Source of the DNA: Colletes latitarsis
Lineage: Eukaryota; Arthropoda; Insecta; Hymenoptera; Colletidae
Reading direction: 5' to 3'
DNA: 64,000 nucleotides
Assembly: GCF_051014445.1 (NCBI RefSeq)
Contig: NW_027488377.1
Coordinates: 5,208,001 to 5,272,000, forward strand
The notes beneath the pieces were generated by a model. The model was not told the DNA's origin, did not search any database, and saw only the letters and a program-made list of their open reading frames with translations. The position numbers were made by a program, and so were the translations under genes. This document shows positions 40,781 through 55,500 of the stretch, one piece after another (within the stretch, counting starts at the first letter, position 1; every line of letters begins with the position of its first letter).

Positions 40781-43700
40781 ACCTAGACCTAACATGTGTT
40801 ATCATCAAAAATATTGATCGAAACCAGGTTTAATGGACTGTTTCAGTGTGGTACCACATTACTACGTGATCCAAACTAGAAAAAACCCAGGATCTGTTCA
40901 ACAAGTATGTGATGAATGCGAAAGTATGAGTCTGATGAGTGAAAATCCCAGGCCTAACCTAGACCTAACATGCGTTATGCTCAAAAATATTTATCGAAAC
41001 CAGGTTTAGTCGACTGTTTCAGTGTGGTACCACATTAATACGTGATCCAAACCAGAAAAAAACCTAGGATCTGTTCAACAAGTATGTGAAGTATGCGAAA
41101 GTATGAGTCTGATGAGGGCTAATCCCAGGCCTAACCTAGACATAACATGCGTTATCCTGTAAAATATTGATCGAAACCTGGTTGAGTGGACTGTTTCAGT
41201 GTGGTACCACACTACTGCGTGATCCAAACCAGAAAAAACCCAGGATCTGTTCAACAAGTATGTGAAAAATGCGAAAGTATGATCCTGACGAGGGCAAATC
41301 CCAGACATATCCCAGACCTAACATGCGTTGTCCTCTAAAATATTGATGGAAACCAGGTTTAATTGACTGTTTCAGTGTGGTACTACATTACTACGTGATG
41401 CAATCCAGAAATAGCCCAGGATTTAGCCATCAATTATGAGAAATATGCGAAAGTATGACCCTGATGAGGGCAAATCCCAGACCTAACCGGGACCTAACAT
41501 GCATTATCCTCAAAAATATTGATCGAAACCAGGTTTAATGGACTGTTTCAGTGTGGTACTACATTACTACGTGATGCAATCCAGAAATAGCCCAGGATCT
41601 AGCCATGAATTATGAGAAATATGCGAAAGTATGAGCCGGATGAGGGCAATTCCTAGACCTAACCCAGACCTAACATGCGTTATGCTCAAAAATATTTATC
41701 GAAACCAGGTTTAATCGACTGTTTCAGTGTGCTACTAAATTACTACGTGATCCAATCCACAAAAAGCCCAGAATCTGCCCATCAAGTATGAGAAATATGC
41801 GAAAGTACGAGCCTGATGAGAGCAAATCCCAGACCTAACCTAGACCTAACATGCGTTATGCTCAAAAATATTGATCGAAACCAGGTTTAATTGACCGTTT
41901 TAGTGTGGTACCACATTACTACGTGATCCAAAGCAGAAAAGCCCTCGATCAGGTCAACATGCATGTCAAAACAGCGAAAGTATGACCCTGATGAGGGCAA
42001 ATCCCAGACCTATCCCAGACCTAACATGCGTTATCCTCAAAAATATTGATCGAAGCCAGGTTTAATGGACTGTTTCAGTGTGGTACTACATTACTACGTG
42101 ATGCAATCCCGAAATAGCCCAGGATCTAGCCATGAATTATGAGAAATATGCGAAAGTATGAGCCTGATGAGGGCAATTCCTAGACCTAACCCAGACCTAA
42201 CATGCGTTATCCTCAAAAATATTGATCGAAACCAGGTTTAATGGACTGTTTCAGTGTGGTACCACATTACTACGTGATCCCAACTAGAAAAAACCCAGGA
42301 TCTGTTCAACAAGTATGTGATGAATGCGAAAGTATGAGTCTGATGAGTGAAAATCCCAGGCCTAACCTAGACCTAACATGCGTTATGCTCAAAAATATTT
42401 ATCGAAACCAGGTTTAGTCGACTGTTTCAGTGTGGTACCACATTAATACGTGATCCAAACCAGAAAAAAACCTAGGATCTGTTCAACAAGTATGTGAAGT
42501 ATGCGAAAGTATGAGTCTGATGAGGGCTAATCCCAGGCCTAACCTAGACATAACATGCGTTATCCTGTAAAATATTGATCGAAACCAGGTTGAGTGGACT
42601 GTTTCAGTGTGGTACCACACTACTGCGTGATCCAAACCAGAAAAAACCCAGGATCTGTTCAACGAGTATGTGAAAAATGCGAAAGTATGATCCTGACGAG
42701 GGCAAATCCCAGACCGATCCCAGACCTAACTTGCGTTGTCCTCTAAAATATTGATGGAAACCAGGTTTAATTGACTGTTTCAGTGTGGTACTACATTACT
42801 ACGTGATGCAATCCAGAAATAGCCCAGGATTTAGCCATCAATTATGAGAAATATGCGAAAGTATGACCCTGATGAGGGCAAATCCCAGACCTAACCTAGA
42901 CCTAACATGCATTATCCTCAAAAATATTGATCGAAACCAGGTTTAATGGACTGTTTCAGTGTGGTACTACATTACTACGTGATGCAATCCAGAAATAGCC
43001 CAGGATCTAGCCATGAATTATGAGAAATATGCGAAAGTATGAGCCTGATGAGGGCAATTCCTAGACCTAACCCAGACCTAACATGCGTTATCCTCAAAAA
43101 TATTGATCGAAACCAGGTTTAATGGACTGTTTCAGTGTGGTACCACATTACTACGTGATCCAAACTAGAAAAAACCCAGGATCTGTTCAACAAGTATGTG
43201 ATGAATGCGAAAGTATGAGTCTGATGAGTGAAAATCCCAGGCCTAACCTAAACCTAACATGCGTTATCCTCAAAAATATAGATCGAACCCAGGTTTAATC
43301 GATTGTTTCAGTGTCGTACCACACTACTACGTGATCCAAACTAGAAAAAATCCAGGATCTGTTCAAGAAGTATGTGAAAAACGCGAAAGTATGACCCTGA
43401 TGAGGGCACATCCCAGGCCTAACCTAGACCTAACATGCATTATCCTCTAAAATATTGATCGATACCAGGTTTAATGGACTGTTTCAGTGTGGTACCACTT
43501 TACTACGTGATCCAAAGCAGAAAAAACCCAGGATCTGTTCAAGAAGTATGTGAAAAACGCGAAAGTATGAGCCTGATGAGGGCGAATCCCAGTCCTATCC
43601 CAGACCTAACTTGCGTTATCCTCTATAATATTGATCGAACCAGGTTTAATGGAATGTTTCAGTGTGGTACCACTTTACTACGTGATGCAATCCAGAAATA

Positions 43701-44315
43701 GCCCAGGATCTAGCCATGAAGTATGAGAAATATGCGAAAGTATGAGCCTGATGAGGGCAAATCCTAGACCTAACCCAGACATAACTTTCGTTATCCTCTA
43801 AAATATTGATCGAAACCAGGTTTAATTGACTGTTTCAGTGTGGTGCCACATTACTACGTGATCCAATCTATAAATAGCCCAGGATCTAGCCATGAAGTAT
43901 GAGAAATATGCGAAGGTATGGGTCTTATGGGGGCAAATCCCAGGCCTAACCTAGACCTAGCATGCGATACCCTCTAAAATATTTATCAAGACCAGGTTTA
44001 ATTGAATGTGTCAGTGTGGTACCACATTACTACGTGAACCAAACCAGTACAAACACAGGATCCGTTCAACAAGTATGTGAAGAATGCGAAAGTATGAGTC
44101 TGATGAGTGGAAATCCCAGGACTAACCTAGACCTAACATGGGTTATCCTCAATGATATTGATCGAAACCAGGTTTAATCAACTGTGTCAGTGTGGCACCG
44201 CATTACTAAGTAATCCAAACCAGAAAAAAAACCAGGATCGGTTCAACGAGTATGTGAAGAAAGCGAAAGTATGAGCCTGATGTGGGCTAATCCCAGACCT
44301 ATCCCAGACCTAACT

Positions 44316-44491
44316 TGCGTTATCCTGCAAAATATTCATCGAAACCAGGTTTAATGGACTGTTTCAGTGTGGTACCACATTACTACGTGATCCAAAGCAG
44401 AAAAAACCCTGGATTAGGTCAACAAGTATGTGAAGTATGCGAAAGTATGAGTCTGATGAGGGCAAATCCCAGGACTAACCTAGACATAACT
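44316..44491 (+). repeat. Chimeric C/A monomer
   Basis: Begins as type C (aaagcagaaaaaaccctgga and ttaggtcaac) and changes to type A (aacaagtatgtgaagtatgcg) within the shared caac. This chimera and close relatives (for example near 44930, 57790, 60260, 61840 and 62370) are confined to about 43-46 kb and 57-63 kb. They therefore look like a subvariant that arose in that lineage and was copied by the block L duplication. Another C/A form joins ccctcgatcaggtc to aacaagtatgtgaaaaacg near 60785. Confidence 0.8.
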
Positions 44492-46546
44492 TTCGTTATC
44501 CTCTAAAATATTGATCGCAACCAGGTTTAATGGACTGTTTCAGTGTGGTACCACATTACTACGTGATCCAATCCAGAAAAAACCCAGGATCCGTTCAACA
44601 AGTATGTGAAGAATGCGAAAGTATGAGTCTGATGAGTGAAAATCCCAGACCTAACCTAGACCTAACATGCGTTATCCTCAAAAATATTGATCGAAACCTG
44701 GTTTAATCGACTGTTTCAGTGTGGTACCACATTACTATGTGATCCAAACCAGAAAATAACACAGGATCTGTTCAACGAGTATGTGATGAAAGCGAAAGTA
44801 TGAGCCTGATGTGGGCTAATCCCAGACCTATCCCAGGCCTAACTTGCGTTATCCTCTAAAATATTGATCGAAACCAGGTTGAATTGACTGTTTTAGTGTG
44901 GTACCACATTACTACGTGATCCAAAGCAGAAAAAACCCTGGATTAGGTCAACAAGTATGTGAAGAATGCGAAAGTATGAGTCTGATGAGTGAAAATCCCA
45001 GACCAATCCCAGACCTAACTTGCGTTATCCTCAAAAATATTGATCAAAACCAGGTTTAGTTGACTGTTTCAGCGTGCTACCACATTACTACGTGATACGA
45101 ATCCAGAAATAGCCCAGGATCTAATCATGATGTATGAGAAAGATGCGAAAGTATGAGCATGATGAGGGCAAATTCTAGAACTGACCCAGACCTAACATGC
45201 GTTATCCTCTAAAATATTGATCGAAACCAGGTTGAATTGACTGTTTTAGTGTGGTACCACATTACTACGTGATCCAAAGCAGAAAAAACCCTGGATTAGG
45301 TAACATGTATGTTAAAACTGCGATAGTATGACCCTGATGAGGCCAAATCCCAGACCTATCCCAGACCTAACTTGCGTTATCCTCTAAAATATTTATCCAG
45401 ACCAGTTTTCATTGAATGTTTCAGTGTGGTACCACATTACTACGTGATCCAATCCAGAAAAAACCCAGGATCCGATCAACAAGTATGTGAAGAATGCGAA
45501 AGTATGAGTCTGATGAGTGAAAATCCCAGGCCTAACCTAGACCTAACATGCGTTATACTCTAAAATATTGATCGAAACCTGGTTTAATCGACTGTTTCAG
45601 TGTGGTACCACATTACTATGTGATCCAAACCAGAAAATAACCCAGGATCTGTTCAACGAGTATGTGAAGTGTGCGAAAGTATGGGTCTGATGAGGTCAAA
45701 TCCCAGACCAATCCCAGACCTATCTTGCGTTATCCTCAAAAATATTGATCGAAACCAGGTTTAGTTAACTGTTTCAGCGTGCTACCACATTACTACGTGA
45801 TACGAATCCAGAAATAGCCCAGGATTTAGTCATGATGTATGAGAAAGATGCGAAAGTATGAGCATGATGAGGGCAAATTCTAGAACTGACCCAGACCTAA
45901 CATGCGTTATCCTCTAAAATATTGATCGAAACCAGGTTGAATTGACTGTTTTAGTGTGGTACCACATTACTACGTGAGCCAAAGCAGAAAAAACCCTGGA
46001 TTAGGTAACATGTATGTTAAAACTGCGAAAGTATGACCCTGATGAGGCCAAATCCCAGGCCTAACCTAGACCTAACATGCGTTATGCTCAAAAATATTTA
46101 TCGAAACCAGGTTTAGTCGACTGTTTCAGTGTGGTACCACATTAATACGTGATCCAAACCAGAAAAAAACCTAGGATCTGTTCAACAAGTATGTGAAGTA
46201 TGCGAAAGTATGACCCTGATGAGGGCTAATCCCAGGCCTAACCTAGACATAACATGCGTTATCCTCTAAAATATTGATGGAAACCAGGTTTAATTGACTG
46301 TTTCAGTGTGGTACTATATTACTACGTGATGCAATCCAGAAATAGCCCAGGATTTAGCCATCAATTATGAGAAATATGCGAAAGTATGACCCTGATGAGG
46401 GCAAATCCCAGACCTAACCTAGACCTAACATGCATTATCCTCAAAAATATTGATCGAAACCAGGTTTAATGGACTGTTTCAGTGTGGTACTACATTACTA
46501 CATGATGCAATCCAGAAATAGCCCAGGATCTAGCCATGAATTATGA

Positions 46547-49500
46547 GAAATATGCGAAAGTATGAGCCTGATGAGGGCAAATCCTAGACCTAACCCAGAC
46601 CTAACATGCGTTATCCTCAAAAATATTGATCGAAACCAGGTTTAATGGACTGTTTCAGTGTGGTACCACATTACTACGTGATCCAAACTTGAAAAAACCC
46701 AGGATCTGTTCAACAAGTATGTGATGAATGCGAAAGTATGATCCTGACGAGGGCAAATCCTAGACCTAACCTAGACATAACATGCCTTATCCTCTAAAAT
46801 ATTAATCGAAACCAGGTTTAATGGAATGTTTCAGTCTGGTACCACATTACTACGTGATCCAAAACCAGAAAAATCCCAGGATCTGTTAACAAGTATGTGA
46901 AAAACGCGAAAGTATGAGCCTGATGAGGGCAAATCCTAGACCTAACCCAGACCTAACATGCGTTATCCTCTAAAATATTTATCAAGACCAGGTTTAATTG
47001 ATTGTTTCAGTGTGGTACCACATTACTACGTGATCCACACCAGAAAAAACCCAGGATCCGTTCAAGAAGTATGTGAAAAATGCGAAAGTATGTGTCTGAT
47101 GAGTGAAAATCTCAGGGCTAACCTAGACCTAACATGCGTTATCCTCTAAAATATTGATCGAAACCAGGTTTAATTGACCGCTTTAGTGTGGTACCACATT
47201 ACTACGTGATCCAAAGCAGAAAAGCCCTCGATCAGGTCAACATGCATGTCAAAACTGCGAAAGTATGACCCTGATGAGGGCAAATCCCAGACCTATCCCA
47301 GACCTAACATGCGTTATCCTCAAAAATATTGATCGAAACCAGGTTTAATCGACTGTTTCAGTGTGGTACCACATTACTACGTGATCCAAACCAGTAAAAA
47401 CACAGGATCCGTTCAACAAGTATATGAAGAATGCGAAAGTATGAGTCTGATGAGGGCAAATCCCAGGTCTAACCTAGACCTAACATGCATTATCCTCTAA
47501 AATATTGATCGATACCAGGTTTAATGGACTGTTTCAGTGTGGTACCACATTACTATGTTATCCAAACCAGAAAAAACCCAGGATCTGTTCAAGAAGTATG
47601 TGAAAAACGCGAAAGTATGAGCCTGATGAGGGCGAATCCCAGACCTATCCCAGACCTAACTTGCGTTATCCTCTAAAATATTTATCAAGACCAGGTTTAA
47701 TTGATTGTTTCAGTGTGGTACCACATTACTACGTGATCCACACCAGAAAAAACCCAGGATCCGTTCAAGAAGTATGTGAAAAATGCGAAAGTATGTGTCT
47801 GATGAGTGAAAATCCCAGGCCTAACCTAGACCTAACATGCATTATCCTCTAAAATATTGATCGATACCAGGTTTAATGGACTGTTTCAGTGTGGTACCAC
47901 ATTACTATGTGATCCAAACCAGAAAAAACCCAGGATCTGTTCAAGAAGTATGTGAAAAACGCGAAAGTATGAGCCTGATGAGGGCGAATCCCAGACCTAT
48001 CCCAGACCTAACTTGCGTTATCCTCTAAAATATTGATCGAAACCAGGTTTAATTGACTGTTTCAGTGTGGTGCCACATTACTACGTGATCCAAACTATAA
48101 ATAGCCCAGGATCTAGCCATGAAGTATGAGAAATATGCGAAGGTATGGGTCTTATGGGGGCAAATCCCAGGCCTAACCTAGACCTAGCATGCGATATCCT
48201 CTAAAATATTTATCAAGACCAGGTTTAATTGAATGTGTCAGTGTGGTACCACATTACTACGTGAACCAAACCAGTAAAAACACAGGATCCGTTCAACAAG
48301 TATGTGAAGAATGCGAAAGTATGAGTCTGATGAGTGAAAATCCCAGGACTAACCTAGACCTAACATGCGTTATCCTCAATGATATGGATCGAAACCAGGT
48401 TTAATCGACTGTGTCAGTGTGGCACCGCATTACTAAGTAATCCAAACCAGAAAAAAAACCAGGATCTGTTCAGCGAGTATGTGAAGTGTGCGAAACTATG
48501 AGTCTGATGAGGGCAAATCCCAGAACTATCCCATACCTAACATGCGTTATCCTCTAAAATAGTGATCGAAACTATGGTTAATTGACTGTTTCAGTGTGGT
48601 TCTACATTACTACGTGCTCCAATCCAGAAAAAGCCCAGGATCTAGCCATCAATTATGAGAAATATGCGAAAGAATGAGCCTGATGAGAGCAAATCCCAGA
48701 CCTAACCTAGACCTAACATGCGTTGTCCTCTAAAATATTGATGGAAACCAGGTTTAATTGACTGTTTCAGTGTGGTACTACATTACTACGTGATGCAATC
48801 CAGAAATAGCCCAGGATCTAGCCATGAATTATGAGAAATATGCGAAAGTATGAGCCTGATGAGGGCAATTCCTAGACCTAACCCAGACCTAACATGCGTT
48901 ATGCTCAAAAATATTGATCGAAACCAGGTTTAATGGACTGTTTCAGTGTGGTACCACATTACTACGTGATCCAAACTAGAAAAAACCCAGGATCTGTTCA
49001 ACAAGTATGTGATGAATGCGAAAGTATGAGTCTGATGAGTGAAAATCCCAGGCCTAACCTAGACCTAACATGCGTTATGCTCAAAAATATTTATCGAAAC
49101 CAGCTTTAGTCGACTGTTTCAGTGTGGTACCACATTAATACGTGATCCAAACCAGAAAAAAACCTAGGATCTGTTCAACAAGTATGTGAAGTATGCGAAA
49201 GTATGAGTCTGATGAGGGCTAATCCCAGGCCTAACCTAGACATAACATGCGTTATCCTGTAAAATATTGATCGAAACCTGGTTGAGTGGACTGTTTCAGT
49301 GTGGTACCACACTACTGCGTGATCCAAACCAGAAAAAACCCAGGATCTGTTCAACAAGTATGTGAAAAATGCGAAAGTATGATCCTGACGAGGGCAAATC
49401 CCAGACCTATCCCAGACCTAACATGCGTTGTCCTCTAAAATATTGATGGAAACCAGGTTTAATTGACTGTTTCAGTGTGGTACTACATTACTACGTGATG

Positions 49501-52500
49501 CAATCCAGAAATAGCCCAGGATTTAGCCATCAATTATGAGAAATATGCGAAAGTATGACCCTGATGAGAGCAAATCCCAGACCTAACCTAGACCTAACAT
49601 GTGTTATCCTCAAAAATATTGATCGAAACCAGGTTTAATGGACTGTTTCAGTGTGGTACCACATTACTACGTGATCCAAACTAGAAAAAACCCAGGATCT
49701 GTTCAACAAGTATGTGATGAATGCGAAAGTATGAGTCTGATGAGTGAAAATCCCAGGCCTAACCTAGACCTAACATGCGTTATGCTCAAAAATATTTATC
49801 GAAACCAGGTTTAGTCGACTGTTTCAGTGTGGTACCACATTAATACGTGATCCAAACCAGAAAAAAACCTAGGATCTGTTCAACAAGTATGTGAAGTATG
49901 CGAAAGTATGAGTCTGATGAGGGCTAATCCCAGGCCTAACCTAGACATAACATGCGTTATCCTGTAAAATATTGATCGAAACCTGGTTGAGTGGACTGTT
50001 TCAGTGTGGTACCACACTACTGCGTGATCCAAACCAGAAAAAACCCAGGATCTGTTCAACAAGTATGTGAAAAATGCGAAAGTATGATCCTGACGAGGGC
50101 AAATCCCAGACCTATCCCAGACCTAACATGCGTTGTCCTCTAAAATATTGATGGAAACCAGGTTTAATTGACTGTTTCAGTGTGGTACTACATTACTACG
50201 TGATGCAATCCAGAAATAGCCCAGGATTTAGCCATCAATTATGAGAAATATGCGAAAGTATGACCCTGATGAGGGCAAATCCCAGACCTAACCGGGACCT
50301 AACATGCATTATCCTCAAAAATATTGATCGAAACCAGGTTTAATGGACTGTTTCAGTGTGGTACTACATTACTACGTGATGCAATCCAGAAATAGCCCAG
50401 GATCTAGCCATGAATTATGAGAAATATGCGAAAGTATGAGCCTGATGAGGGCAATTCCTAGACCTAACCCAGACCTAACATGCGTTATGCTCAAAAATAT
50501 TTATCGAAACCAGGTTTAATCGACTGTTTCAGTGTGCTACTAAATTACTACGTGATCCAATCCACAAAAAGCCCAGAATCTGCCCATCAAGTATGAGAAA
50601 TATGCGAAAGTACGAGCCTGATGAGAGCAAATCCCAGACCTAACCTTGACCTAACACGCGTTATGCTCAAAAATATTGATCGAAACCAGGTTTAATTGAC
50701 CGTTTTAGTGTGGTACCACATTTTACGTGATCCAAAGCAGAAAAGCCCTCGATCAGGTCAACATGCATGTCAAAACAGCGAAAGTATGACCCTGATGAGG
50801 GCAAATCCCAGACCTATCCCAGACCTAACATGCGTTATCCTCAAAAATATTGATCGAAGCCAGGTTTAATGGACTGTTTCAGTGTGGTACTACATTACTA
50901 CGTGATGCAATCCCGAAATAGCCCAGGATCTAGCCATGAATTATGAGAAATATGCGAAAGTATGAGCCTGATGAGGGCAATTCCTAGACCTAACCCAGAC
51001 CTAACATGCGTTATCCTCAAAAATATTGATCGAAACCAGGTTTAATGGACTGTTTCAGTGTGGTACCACATTACTGCGTGATCCAAACTAGAAAAAACAC
51101 AGGATCCGTTCAACAAGTATATGAAGAATGCGAAAGTATGAGTCTGATGAGGGCAAATCCCAGGCCTGACCTAGACCTGACATGCGTTATGCTCATATAT
51201 ATTGATCGAAACCAGGTTTAATCGACTGTTTCAGTGTGCTACTAAATTACTACGTGATCCAATCCACAAAAAGCCCAGAATCTGCCCATCAAATATGAGA
51301 AATATGCGAAAGTACGAGCCTGATGAGAGCAAATCCCAGACCTAACCTAGACCTAACATGCGTTATGCTCAAAAATATTGATCAAAACCAGGTTTAATCG
51401 TCTGTTTCAGTGTGGTACCACATTACTACGTGATCCAAACCGGAAAGAACCCAGGATCTGTTCAACAAGTATGTGAAGTATGCGAAAGTATGAGCCTGAT
51501 GAGGGCGAATCCCAGACCTATCCCAGACCTAACTTGCGTTATCCTCTAAAATATTTATCAAGACCAGGTTTAATTGATTGTTTCAGTGTGGTACCACATT
51601 ACTACGTGATCCAAACCAGTAAAAACACAGGATCCGTTCAACAAGTATATGAAGAATGCGAAAGTATGAGTCTGATGAGGGCAAATCCCAGGCCTAACCC
51701 AGACCTAACTTGCGTTGTCCTCTAAAATATTGATGGAAACCAGGTTTAATTGACTGTTTCAGTGTTGCACTACATTACTACGTGATGCAATCCAGAAATA
51801 GCCCAGGATCTAGCCATGAAGTATGAGAAATATGCGAAAGTATGAGCCTGATGAGGGCAAATCCTAGACCTAACCCAGACATAACTTGCGTTATCCTCTA
51901 AAATATTGATCGAAACCAGGTTTAATTGACTGTTTCAGTGTGGTGCCACATTACTACGTGATCCAATCTATAAATAGCCCAGGATCTAGCCATGAAGTAT
52001 GAGAAATATGCGAAGGTATGGGTCTTATGGTGGCAAATCCCAGGCCTAACCTAGACCTAGCATGCGATATCCTCTAAAATATTTATCAAGACCAGGTTTA
52101 ATTGAATGTGTCAGTGTGGTACCACATTACTACGTGAACCAAACCAGTAAAAACACAGGATCCGTTCAACAAGTATGTGAAGAATGCGAAAGTATGAGTC
52201 TGATGAGTGAAAATCCCAGGACTAACCTAGACCTAACATGCGTTATCCTCAATTATATGGATCGAAACCAGGTTTAATCGACTGTGTCAGTGTGGCACCG
52301 CATTACTAAGTAATCCAAACCAGAAAAAAAACCAGGATCTGTTCAGCGAGTATGTGAAGTGTGCGAAACTATGAGTCTGATGAGGGCAAATCCCAGAACT
52401 ATCCCATACCTAACATGCGTTATCCTCTAAAATAGTGACCGAAACTATGGTTAATTGACTGTTTCAGTGTGGTTCTACATTACTACGTGCTCCAATCCAG

Positions 52501-55500
52501 AAAAAGCCCAGGATCTAGCCATCAATTATGAGAAATATGCGAAAGAATGCGCCTGATGAGAGCAAATCCCAGACCTAACCCAGACCTAACATGCGTTATC
52601 CTCAAAAATATTGATCGAAACCAGGTTTAATGGACTGTTTCAGTGTGGTACCACATTACTGCGTGATCCAAACTAGAAAAAACACAGGATCCGTTCAACA
52701 AGTATATGAAGAATGCGAAAGTATGAGTCTGATGAGGGCAAATCCCAGGCCTGACCTAGACCTGACATGCGTTATGCTCATATATATTGATCGAAACCAG
52801 GTTTAATCGACTGTTTCAGTGTGCTACTAAATTACTACGTGATCCAATCCACAAAAAGCCCAGAATCTGCCCATCAAATATGAGAAATATGCGAAAGTAC
52901 GAGCCTGATGAGAGCAAATCCCAGACCTAACCTAGACCTAACATGCGTTATGCTCAAAAATATTGATCAAAACCAGGTTTAATCGTCTGTTTCAGTGTGG
53001 TACCACATTACTACGTGATCCAAACCGGAAAGAACCCAGGATCTGTTCAACAAGTATGTGAAGTATGCGAAAGTATGAGCCTGATGAGGGCGAATCCCAG
53101 ACCTATCCCAGACCTAACTTGCGTTATCCTCTAAAATATTTATCAAGACCAGGTTTAATTGATTGTTTCAGTGTGGTACCACATTACTACGTGATCCAAA
53201 CCAGTAAAAACACAGGATCCGTTCAACAAGTATATGAAGAATGCGAAAGTATGAGTCTGATGAGGGCAAATCCCAGGCCTAACCCAGACCTAACTTGCGT
53301 TGTCCTCTAAAATATTGATGGAAACCAGGTTTAATTGACTGTTTCAGTGTTGCACTACATTACTACGTGATGCAATCCAGAAATAGCCCAGGATCTAGCC
53401 ATGAAGTATGAGAAATATGCGAAAGTATGAGCCTGATGAGGGCAAATCCTAGACCTAACCCAGACATAACTTGCGTTATCCTCTAAAATATTGATCGAAA
53501 CCAGGTTTAATTGACTGTTTCAGTGTGGTGCCACATTACTACGTGATCCAATCTATAAATAGCCCAGGATCTAGCCATGAAGTATGAGAAATATGCGAAG
53601 GTATGGGTCTTATGGTGGCAAATCCCAGGCCTAACCTAGACCTAGCATGCGATATCCTCTAAAATATTTATCAAGACCAGGTTTAATTGAATGTGTCAGT
53701 GTGGTACCACATTACTACGTGAACCAAACCAGTAAAAACACAGGATCCGTTCAACAAGTATGTGAAGAATGCGAAAGTATGAGTCTGATGAGTGAAAATC
53801 CCAGGACTAACCTAGACCTAACATGCGTTATCCTCAATTATATGGATCGAAACCAGGTTTAATCGACTGTGTCAGTGTGGCACCGCATTACTAAGTAATC
53901 CAAACCAGAAAAAAAACCAGGATCTGTTCAGCGAGTATGTGAAGTGTGCGAAACTATGAGTCTGATGAGGGCAAATCCCAGAACTATCCCATACCTAACA
54001 TGCGTTATCCTCTAAAATAGTGACCGAAACTATGGTTAATTGACTGTTTCAGTGTGGTTCTACATTACTACGTGCTCCAATCCAGAAAAAGCCCAGGATC
54101 TAGCCATCAATTATGAGAAATATGCGAAAGAATGCGCCTGATGAGAGCAAATCCCAGACCTAACCTAGACCTAACATGTGTTATCCTCAAAAATATTGAT
54201 CGAAACCAGGTTTAATGGACTGTTTCAGTGTGGTACCACATTACTACGTGATCCAAACTAGAAAAAACCCAGGATCTGTTCAACAAGTATGTGATGAATG
54301 CGAAAGTATGAGTCTGATGAGTGAAAATCCCAGGCCTAACCTAGACCTAACATGCGTTATGCTCAAAAATATTTATCGAAACCAGGTTTAGTCGACTGTT
54401 TCAGTGTGGTACCACATTAATACGTGATCCAAACCAGAAAAAAACCTAGGATCTGTTCAACAAGTATGTGAAGTATGCGAAAGTATGAGTCTGATGAGGG
54501 CTAATCCCAGGCCTAACCTAGACATAACATGCGTTATCCTGTAAAATATTGATCGAAACCTGGTTGAGTGGACTGTTTCAGTGTGGTACCACACTACTGC
54601 GTGATCCAAACCAGAAAAAACCCAGGATCTGTTCAACAAGTATGTGAAAAATGCGAAAGTATGATCCTGACGAGGGCAAATCCCAGACATATCCCAGACC
54701 TAACATGCGTTGTCCTCTAAAATATTGATGGAAACCAGGTTTAATTGACTGTTTCAGTGTGGTACTACATTACTACGTGATGCAATCCAGAAATAGCCCA
54801 GGATTTAGCCATCAATTATGAGAAATATGCGAAAGTATGACCCTGATGAGGGCAAATCCCAGACCTAACCGGGACCTAACATGCATTATCCTCAAAAATA
54901 TTGATCGAAACCAGGTTTAATGGACTGTTTCAGTGTGGTACTACATTACTACGTGATGCAATCCAGAAATAGCCCAGGATCTAGCCATGAATTATGAGAA
55001 ATATGCGAAAGTATGAGCCTGATGAGGGCAATTCCTAGACCTAACCCAGACCTAACATGCGTTATGCTCAAAAATATTTATCGAAACCAGGTTTAATCGA
55101 CTGTTTCAGTGTGCTACTAAATTACTACGTGATCCAATCCACAAAAAGCCCAGAATCTGCCCATCAAGTATGAGAAATATGCGAAAGTACGAGCCTGATG
55201 AGAGCAAATCCCAGACCTAACCTAGACCTAACATGCGTTATGCTCAAAAATATTGATCGAAACCAGGTTTAATTGACCGTTTTAGTGTGGTACCACATTA
55301 CTACGTGATCCAAAGCAGAAAAGCCCTCGATCAGGTCAACATGCATGTCAAAACAGCGAAAGTATGACCCTGATGAGGGCAAATCCCAGACCTATCCCAG
55401 ACCTAACATGCGTTATCCTCAAAAATATTGATCGAAGCCAGGTTTAATGGACTGTTTCAGTGTGGTACTACATTACTACGTGATGCAATCCCGAAATAGC

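Larger units (their letters stand above)
29640..46546. repeat. Segmental duplication L, copy 1 (about 16.9 kb, 96 monomers)
   Basis: The largest repeated block. Its start matches 46546 with an offset of 16906 bp, for example acttgaaaaaaccc at 29781 and 46687. After one monomer is gained in copy 2 the offset becomes 17081 bp, and after a 1-bp loss near 50723 it is 17080 bp. From about 38 kb the offset is 13382 bp, because copy 1 holds one more 3698-bp internal unit (17080 minus 3698 equals 13382). Private shared variants include gatcccaactag (42277 and 55659) and gatcgaacccagg (about 43280 and 56662). Confidence 0.9.
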